From NCBI GenBank assembly GCA_027604665.1, contig JADGIZ010000325.1:1-15952 (forward strand): a stretch of DNA of 15,952 nucleotides, written 5' to 3'. The DNA is from Polyrhizophydium stewartii (Eukaryota; Chytridiomycota; Chytridiomycetes; Rhizophydiales). This document shows, piece by piece, positions 9,353 through 15,952 of this stretch. The stretch's first letter is position 1, and the number at the start of each line of letters is the position of its first letter. A program made the translations under genes and the position numbers. The notes beneath the pieces were generated by a model. The model was not told the DNA's origin, ran no database searches, and saw only the letters and a list, made by a program, of their open reading frames with translations.

Positions 9353-9570
9353 GAATCGGTTCAAAATCGAATCTCGCCGCCGGCGTTCAAAGTCGTGGCG
9401 TGTGCTGCTCATGTCCCGTGCCGAGGGCAGACAGGGGCGATGCCAGCAATCCTGTGGGATGTCACCAGCAACCCCGCCGCATCACGGACGACCGTGCGAT
9501 CTGCCTGCGCCGGTCCTCAGGAGCGCGGCGACACAGGCTTCAAGATTGTAGCCCCTGCTCGCCACCACAG
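9353..9570 (+). promoter_or_regulatory. Shared divergent promoter region of CFAP52 and Maf
   Basis: The 218 bp between the CFAP52 start (minus) and the Maf start (plus) must hold both 5' UTRs and promoters. No TATA box is evident. GTCACCAGCAAC at 9461-9472 resembles two RFX X-box half-sites without the usual 1-3 nt spacer. An upstream in-frame CFAP52 ATG lies at 9412. Confidence 0.45.
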
Positions 9571-10505
9571 ATGCGAGACTGGGCCGTCACGAAGCGCCTC
9601 AGCGGCCGCGTGCTGGTGCTGGCGTCCACGTCGCCGCGGCGGCGCGAGCTGCTGGGCCGTTTGGCAAGTGCCGCCGCCGGGCAGAACGCCGACGCAGGGT
9701 GCTGACGCCGCACAAGGGTGTCGAGTTCCGTGTCGTGCCGTCGACGTTCGAGGAAACACTCGACAAGGTGGGCGGCGTGCGACGAGCGCGGCCAGGCCCA
9801 GGCACCTCGCCGTCTCGAGAATGCCTGCAGGTCGAGCTGATGCGCAAGAGCCCTGCAGGCGCTGTTCCCCAGCCCGGCCGACTACGTGCGCCAGAACGCC
9901 CTCGAGAAGGCCCGCGAGGTGTACGCCCGCCTTCAGGTGCGCCGTCGCCTGGCTGAGCTCCATCGCCCGCAGGACAGCAGCCTGACGCCACGATCGCTCG
10001 CACGCCTCTGCGACAGAGCGAGTCGCCGATCGTGATCGGCAGCGACTCGATTGTGGTGCAGGACAACATCATCTTCGAGAAGCCGCAGTCGGACGACGAT
10101 GCGCGGCGCATGATGCGGCTGTTCTCTGGCCGCTCGCACAAGGTCCTGACCGCCGTGGCGATCCTGGCGCCGAACGCAGCCAAGGGCGGTGCATGCGAGA
10201 CGTTTGTGTGTGTCGAGGAGACGGACGTGGAGTTTGGCGACCTGAGCGACGACCTGATCGAGGCGTATGTCGCCACAGGCGAGCACACGTGCGTCAACGA
10301 GCGTCTGGTTGGTCTGGCAGCCGCGCAACTTGGCCGTGCTGACACTCTGGCTTGCGGCAGCGACAAGGCTGGCGGATACGGGTACCAGGCTCTCGGCGCG
10401 CTGTTTGTGACGCGGATCAGCGGGTGCTATTACAACATTGTCGGCTTTCCGCTGTTCCGCGTGCGCAAGATGCTCGAGGATATGGTTGCGCAGGGCGTGC
10501 TGTAA
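9571..10505 (+). CDS. maf: Maf-type nucleoside triphosphate pyrophosphatase
   Basis: Exons 9571-9663, 9717-9767, 9859-9936, 10017-10288, 10361-10505 give 212 aa, the usual Maf size. Seen: LVLASTSPRRRELL (Maf SxSPRR substrate loop, residues 15-28), VEFRVVPSTFEE (32-44), YVRQNALEKA helix in exon 3, IVIGSDSIV with FEKP (79-97; the GxDT-V and KP motifs, with catalytic Asp at 84), LFSGRSHKVLTAVAI (GxxHxVxTxV), and DKAGGYGYQ (166-174). Known: Maf/ASMTL proteins hydrolyse dTTP, UTP and modified nucleotides to monophosphates, cleaning the nucleotide pool. Start ATG 9571 places the usual short leader before the first strand. Intron 1 is GC-AG (GCAAGT donor, 53 nt); nearby GT donors would break the frame. 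Intron 4 is 72 nt and open in frame. All expected motifs are present. Confidence 0.93.
9664..9716 (+). other. GC-AG intron of the Maf gene
   Basis: Donor GCAAGT after codon TTG, CTGAC branch-like site at 9702-9706, and AAG acceptor at 9714-9716. At 53 nt it is the shortest intron here. It is phase 0 and joins LLGRL to GVEFRVVPS as in Maf homologues. The two nearby GT donors (9659, 9668) both leave phase 1, which no credible acceptor repairs. Confidence 0.8.
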
Positions 10506-10542
10506 AAGCGCTGCCGCTTCGCATGGCTCTATTATAGGAACG

Positions 10543-10548
10543 TTTATT
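10543..10548 (-). terminator. Poly(A) signal AATAAA of the YEATS gene (minus strand)
   Basis: Plus-strand TTTATT reads AATAAA on the minus strand, about 86 nt beyond the YEATS stop at 10636-10634 and only 38 nt past the convergent Maf stop. Confidence 0.55.
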
Positions 10549-10633
10549 GCTCATTATGGCGCTTTTTGGTCTGTGCAGTGGTGTGGAGGAGGGGCGAATG
10601 GAGTCTGTCGAGCACGACAGCCAGCCTGCTGCG

Positions 10634-12196
10634 CTATATGGCGTCGAGCGGAGAGCTGTGGCGCAGACCGTGCACGATGTTGTAAATGGCCTGAAGCAAC
10701 GGACGGTCGAGCGTGTCCAGATCAAACTCAAAGAGCTCGGTCTCGCCTGCGCCAGCAAAGATTTGACGGCGGTCAGCACTTGCCACCATATTCAAGCATG
10801 GTCAAGCGTGCGTGTCCTCACCACGGAGCTCGCGGACGTAGATGCTCGGGTTCGAGAGCGACGCGAGCTTCACAAGACGGCCGACCTCGATCATGGACGA
10901 CTTGTCGAGCGCGTGCAGCGATTGCACGAGGCTGTCGCGCACGCTTGGCTGGTCAAGGCACACTGAGCCCTGCGAGTCTGCGGCAGCATGGTGTGCTCGT
11001 CAGCATGTCACACAGAGGCGAGAAAGTGAGCAAACTGCACGCACCGGTCTCACTCTCGGGCGACGTGTATTGGTCTGCCTTGTCTCGCATCCAGAGCGAC
11101 GTGGCGATGGCACCTTGCTGATCCGCGGTAGATGCATCCGACGACTGCGACGCCGATGAAGCAGACGATCCGCATGCTGGCGTTGCAAGCGAGAGAAGCA
11201 TTGGTGAGCCAAACAGCGACGCGGCGAGCTGCTGCTCCGCCAGATGCTGCTGCGCTGCATGGGACGGCGTCGCCAGGAGCGAGATGGGCATCGACTTGTG
11301 TCCCGTGTGCGGTGGCCGAGTGGGCGTGGAGAGCTTGGACGACGCCGAGTTGGCCGACTCGCTGCGGGTGTGCATCCACAGCTCGGACTGCTGTGCAGTT
11401 ATGCTCTCTCGGCCATCGTTGCGCAGCCGGCCGCTTGTGTGCCTCGCCTGCGATCGCCACGGCGGGATCGTCTCGTTCAGCAAGGCAAGGAATGCAGGCG
11501 GCGGCGACGGGAAGACAAGCCGCTCGATCGCCGAATACTGCGGCATGTCCAAATGGAAGTCGTGCTGGAGGGTGTGCGGCGGAAATGCGTTTCCCTTGAA
11601 GTGGAGCTCAATGTTCATGACGAACCCGCCCCAGCCTTCCTCGCTGATTTCAAACGGCGGCGACGATACCGCTGTGGGTGCGGGTCCCATCAGCGCCAAA
11701 GCCGCGGCCCGAGGATGGTCAGATGCACACCGGGCACTCACTGCGCACGGGGTTGGCAAAGGTCTCGTGCAGGAAGAAGACGACCCTGTCGATGAACGGC
11801 AGGTGGTTTGGGCTGGCCGGGCTGGCGCTGAGGACCGACACGATCCACTTGTGCAGAAAGCCAGGCGACGAGGCTGGTGGCGCATGTGCTGCCGCCGTCG
11901 CGGGCACGGTCCTGCCGAGGCACCACGCGGGCGAGTGCGCAGACGCCCTGTCGGACGGTGCAGCCGCGCCGAGGTGGGCGAGCCTGTGCGTGCGCTGGCT
12001 GGCGGTCTGGATGCGGATGTGCTTGACCACGGCGTCCGGAGACCGACCCTGACAACAGGAGTCAGCGGGGCTGTTGTGTCCGTGCAAGTTTCAAGGGGCT
12101 GCGGCACGCATTTGGGGGGCAGGGTCGACACACGCGGTCGGAGGCGTGTGTGGCGGATGGGGCGGACGAGGCCGTGCGCGGGGGAGGGGGTTGCAT
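10634..12196 (-). CDS. YEATS-domain protein with C-terminal AHD/ET-like domain (AF9/ENL/TAF14 type)
   Basis: Five exons in transcript order: 12196-12134, 12048-11742, 11671-11045, 10977-10822, 10746-10634; 421 aa. The start is the only ATG that splices in phase: a 21-residue exon 1, then an 85-nt intron. YEATS about 28-170: beta strand VVKHIRIQ, HKWIVSV, FIDRVVFFLHETFANPVR, PPFEISEEGWGGF and MNIELHF. Acyl-lysine cage positions are retained: His115, Thr117, Phe118, Trp137. A roughly 36-residue Ala/Ser-rich insertion splits the first strands. A Ser/Pro/Gln-rich linker (about 200-335) follows. The C-terminus, about 343-412, reads SLVQSLHALDKSSMIEVGRL and LFEFDLDTLDRPLLQAIYNI, matching the AF9/ENL ANC1-homology domain. 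Known: such proteins read acetyl/crotonyl-lysine on histones and recruit elongation, TFIID or remodelling complexes. A Yaf9 assignment is less likely because the AHD replaces its coiled coil. Confidence 0.88.
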
Positions 12197-12659
12197 GGCG
12201 CGGCTGCCTGGCGCATCGACGGGCCTCGCCGGCGCATGCCGCGGGCTGGCGGCTGGCGCTGATCCGAGGGTCCGCCGTCTCCTCCGCCTCCGCCCGGTGG
12301 GGCACGGACGAGCAGGATCAGTGGCTCCCCGCACAGGGGACGGCGGCGGCGGCGGCCCTCAGCAGCAGGTGGGAGGCGGCAGCGGATCACAGCAGGTGCA
12401 GGCGCTGTCGGGGGTGTTGCGGGCCGCTGCGGGCAGCGTCGGAGCTGGGGGGGGGAGGCGGAGCCAGCGGACCTTGGTCGTCTCGCGCGTCTGCAACATC
12501 GGCGGGCAACGGCGATTTACTGCGTGGTTCATCGCAAAGCACGGAGGCGGCGGGCGGCGGACAGATGAGAGAGGCCAAGGCACGGCGGGGAGCAAGCTGG
12601 CGGGATAAGGGAAAAGGTCGGGCAACAGGATGGGGAGGCGGGCGGGGCGTGAGTGCGGA
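12197..12659. other. Intergenic region upstream of the YEATS gene, with G-rich tract
   Basis: This 463-bp stretch lies between the coatomer gamma stop and the YEATS start, both on the minus strand. It should contain the coatomer 3' UTR and the YEATS promoter and 5' UTR. I see no supported gene. A run of nine G at 12447-12455 flanked by GG/GGG groups could form a G-quadruplex. No exact AATAAA for coatomer gamma was found. Confidence 0.6.
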
Positions 12660-15600
12660 TCATTGGATGGCGTTGGCAACGCGCTGGCTGACGACGGGGT
12701 GCCGGCTGCGCACGGCCATCTCCATCGCGACGCCCGTCGACGGGTTGAACGCCATCCTCGCGCGCACGGCCACGGGGATGCCGCCGACATACGTGCCGGC
12801 CAGATGCAGCTGGTGCGTCGTGGCGTTCTCCTTGACGGCCGAGCTGTTGTCGAGCGCCTGCATGCCGAGCAGGTCCATCACCGTCGAGACGGCGCTGCGG
12901 ATGCTGGTGACGGCCGTGAGGGCATACGTCTCGACGACCTGGTGCGTGTCGCCCAGCTCGGCCCAGGCGCGCTCAAAGTCGGGCACATACGTGGGCTGGA
13001 TGTAGTCGCCAACAACAATCTCGACGTCCTCGACGAGATAGTCCTCCTCGAAGCCCTCCTCGTCGGGCTCGCCCGTGTTGGGGTCGCAGTCCTTGACAAT
13101 GAACTGCAGCGTGTTGGTGAACTCGGCCGTCGGCGTGACGCCGCCGAGGCGCCTGTAGACAACGTAGACAGACGCAGGGATGTCGAACGCGAGCTTCTCG
13201 GCGCGCACAACAAACTCGGGCTTGAGGCCAGCCGCGTCGGGGTCGTCCGACGGCTGCATCTTCATGACGACCGTGACGTTCTCGAGCAGCGAGTCGTTGA
13301 GCGTGTTCTTGCACTCAAACTGGAAGACAAAGTGCTGTGGGAAGACGTGCTTGATGCATGTGACAATGTACTCGGTGACGGGGTCGGTGAGCTCGACGGG
13401 CGACGACGACTTGTAGAGCGGGCCAAGGGCAGCGATCTGCGGGACGCGCTCCATAGCCTTGGCGTAGATGGACTGCGCGTCAAAGGGAGACGCGGCGGCG
13501 GCGGCCGCCTCGGAGACGCTCGCGGGCACGGCCGCGGCGGCAGCGCTGGCGGCGGGGGCGGCCTGGCCCGTTGCGGCGCGGTCGCGCGCAGCGGCCTGGG
13601 CACGCTGGCGGTCGGCCTGCTCTTGCTCCTTGCTGACCACGGGCACGTTCTTGATGTCGAACGGACGGGAGAACGAGGCAGGTGTCTTGAGATAGTGGTC
13701 GAGGTTGTTCTCGAGGGCCGCGAGGGCAAAGGTCGAGTCTGCGGCGCCAACAAGGTACGACGGGCACGGCCGTTAGCAACAAGGGTCCGCACGCGCTGGC
13801 AGCCACGGACTTGCCACGCACCATCGGCAATGTACTTGGTGGCAAGATCCTGCTCGTTGAGGATGCGCAGATACATGGCGGCACGGTCGCGCACTTCGTC
13901 GTCCGAGTCGTCGGTGCAGCGGTCGAGCAGTACCTTGATGCGCTCGCGCGCGTCGACGAGGTACACGGCGAACTGTGCCAGGGCGGAGACGGCGGCGGCG
14001 CGCACAATCGACGTCTCGAGGATGACGCGGTTGTAAATGAAGCGAATGTACTTTGTGGGCGAGCTGGCGTGCGGGCCCTCGGCGCCAAGGACGTGCAGGA
14101 TGCGCACGGCGAGCTTGGGGAACTCGCAGTCCTCGATGAACTCGCACAGGTGCGACAGGGCTGCAGCGTGGCCGGCGGTCAGCACGGGAGCGGCATGAGC
14201 GAGGGCACGACACAGGGCCAACGCGGCGCACCAAACTCCTTTGACTCGGGGATGCTGTGGATAATGTCGAAGATGGCCTCGACAATGGCGCTCTTGAACT
14301 GGTAGCCGCCGTCGTCGCGCAGGGCTCCCGACAGGAAGTTGAGCATCAGGGTCTGCTTGGAGGGGAACTTGAGGCAGAGCGCGCGCACGGCGTCCACGAC
14401 AATGATCTTGAACTCGTCCGAGATCTCGGACATGAAGCTCGAGATCTGCTTCATCAGGCGGTCGACGCTGGCCTCGTTTCCGGTCTTGAGCAGGGTCGTG
14501 ATGGCGAAGGTGGCGATGGAGCGGTTCGAGTCGGTGATGAGGTTCTCCATGTCGAGGTTGCACGGGAACACTGCGTTGGGGTGGGTCATGGCCAGCTTGT
14601 TGAGCGTGCGAATGGCCGCGAAGCGCAGCGTGGGCTTGTGGCTGACGATCATGAGCTGGAGCGCCGAGACGGCCGGGAAGAGCTCCTTGGGCGTGACGTC
14701 CTTGAGGCTGCAGATGGCGCGCGCGGCCTCGTAGACGACCATGTCGCTCTTGTGGCGCAGCCAGTTCTCGAGATACTCGAAGAGCTGGCGGCTCCTGCAG
14801 GTGGCACACGGCGGCAGCGGAGGAGGCAGAGGCAGCGAGTTGCGGGTTAGAGAGGGTTTCAAGTGGCTGGGCCAACAGTCGCAACTCACGATCCCGAGTC
14901 ATCCTCCTCGATGATCTTCCACGTGTAGCGGATAAGCATGACAATGGCATGCGGCGAGCGCAGGGATCCGCGCGCGTAGTTCTGGACCATCTTGATGACA
15001 GCCATGCGGTCGTGCTGGCGCATGAGATAGAGCAGGCCGAGGGCGTGGTACTGCGTGATGACGCCCTTGCTGTTGATGGCCTCCTGCGCCTCGTTGGCCC
15101 ACCGCTTGACGACCTCCCTGTTGAGAGAAGAGAGATGGATGGCCGAGATGATGGCGGCGCTCGAGACATCGGGCTTCTTGTCGACGATGGACTGCTTGAT
15201 GAAGCGCTCGTTGGACTGCATCGTGGAAGCCTGTGCGAGGCGTCAAGATGACAAGGCACGGCACACGCGGCGCCGATCGCAAACGCTCGGTCAACAAGGA
15301 GGCCGCGCAGGCAGCGGGCAGGGGAGCGCGGGCATGGACGAACATCGGTGATCTTGCACAGCGCGCGGATGGCGTTGGGCCGGTAGATCAGGTCTGAGCG
15401 CGAGTTCATGTCCTTTGTCAAGCTTGCGGTGAGGAAGAAGACGCTCTCTGCGCTCCCCGAGAGCTCCTTGATGGCCAGGTAGACCATCTGGCGCAGCGAG
15501 ACCTGCGGCATCGGTGTGTCCGTTGTGGGCGGGTCAGCAAGCGTCAGGCAGCGGCGCGACGTGGCGCGACGCGGCGAGGCCCGAGCGCACATCCGAGTTC

Positions 15601-15790
15601 TGGAATAGCTTTGAGATGGAGAAGAAGGTGTCGGTTGCTTCCTGGGTTTGGTAGGTCTGGCCCTGGTGGAGCAGATAGACGATCTTGGTGAGGATGAGGC
15701 GGCACTTTTTGGGGTTGATGGGCGACTCGTTGAAGGCGCGGGCCTCCTGGACCACGGTGGCCTTGTCGAGGCTGCCAAAGAGAGTGTCGT
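12660..15790 (-). CDS. SEC21: Coatomer subunit gamma (COPI coat), 5' partial
   Basis: Exons in transcript order: 15790-15591, 15502-15344, 15230-14890, 14794-14232, 14160-13822, 13738-12660. Introns are 88, 113, 95, 71 and 83 nt, and another lies upstream of 15790. They give 892 residues, about full length (animal COPG ~874). Only the first few residues are missing: no ATG exists on this strand between 15791 and 15952. Seen: adaptin-like helical-repeat trunk, 1-533, with [78 protein letters not shown] and [11 protein letters not shown]. An Ala-rich linker (567-618) follows, then the appendage domain 625-892 with [21 protein letters not shown] and [17 protein letters not shown]. Known: gamma-COP is part of the F-subcomplex that binds Arf1-GTP and cargo on Golgi membranes. 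All motifs are intact. Confidence 0.95.
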
Positions 15791-15952
15791 CTGAAGGCGA
15801 TACGGAAAGGCCCCGTCGATGGCGGTGCGTCAGCAGCAGCAGCGACGGCAGCGGGGGCGGCGAGAGTGAGTGTGGGTCCCCGTGGCGGCCAAGGGGCTCG
15901 CGGCAGGGGGGCCAGAATCAGGCGAGGTGCTCGCGGCGCGGCGCACGCGGCG
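15791..15952 (-). other. Probable 5' intron of coatomer gamma running to the window edge
   Basis: An acceptor TTCAG ends at 15791 with CTGAC upstream of it (minus strand). No minus-strand ATG is present up to 15952, so the initiating exon must lie beyond the window. A GTGCGC donor near 15946 is possible, but it cannot be distinguished from a longer intron. Confidence 0.55.

Noticed and set aside
9571..10505. Maf as a frameshifted pseudogene
   Set aside because: The apparent frame break after LLGRLA disappears with a GC-AG intron, and every catalytic motif is intact.
10547..10966. Plus-strand 139-codon frame after Maf
   Set aside because: Antisense to the last two YEATS exons, which encode a recognisable AHD/ET-like domain.
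11284..13005. Plus-strand 573-codon frame over YEATS and coatomer gamma
   Set aside because: It crosses two well-supported minus-strand genes and their intergenic gap; composition is Arg/Gly-rich with no domain.
13262..15778. Single 838-codon minus-strand frame across the coatomer gamma gene
   Set aside because: Only parts of it (15344-15502 and 13822-14160) are true coatomer exons; the rest crosses introns and out-of-frame exons and yields Arg/Ser/Pro-rich nonsense.

Overview
The window is GC-rich, densely packed eukaryotic nuclear DNA with seven protein genes, six of which are split by short introns. I resolved 26 complete introns by joining reading frames at family-conserved positions. 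Most are 53-113 nt, have GTGCGT/GTGAGT-like donors and carry a CTGAC-like branch site 15-40 nt before the acceptor. The gene set suggests a zoosporic (flagellated, chytrid-grade) fungus. The auxilin has the UBA-TPR-J layout of fungal Swa2, yet a complete CFAP52 gene, an axonemal protein absent from non-flagellated fungi, lies beside it. The very high GC would fit a lineage such as Caulochytrium, but that is only a guess; a non-fungal protist is not excluded.

Layout, left to right. 1-3488 (+): Swa2/auxilin-type clathrin-uncoating J protein, 5' end outside the window. 3648-5278 (+): unrecognised 442-aa protein ending in a degenerate RRM-like fold. 5401-6645 (+): intronless secreted Ser/Thr-rich orphan. 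6836-9352 (-): CFAP52/WDR16, seven exons, 623 aa. 9571-10505 (+): Maf-type nucleotide pyrophosphatase, five exons, 212 aa, divergent from CFAP52 across a 218-bp promoter and containing a GC-AG intron. 10634-12196 (-): YEATS-domain protein with a C-terminal AHD/ET-like domain (AF9/ENL/TAF14 type), five exons, 421 aa. 12660-15790 (-): coatomer gamma subunit (Sec21/COPG), nearly complete, first codons beyond the right edge.

The genes do not form one pathway. Two act in vesicle coats (clathrin uncoating, COPI), one in the flagellum, one in transcription/chromatin, one in nucleotide-pool cleaning; one is secreted and one is unknown. Two convergent pairs (secreted orphan/CFAP52 and Maf/YEATS) have close or interleaved 3' ends. 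I found no tRNA, rRNA, CRISPR, transposon or prokaryotic-style feature. No clearly new multi-gene system is visible. The best novelty candidates are the RRM-like protein, the secreted orphan and the unusual splice structures.
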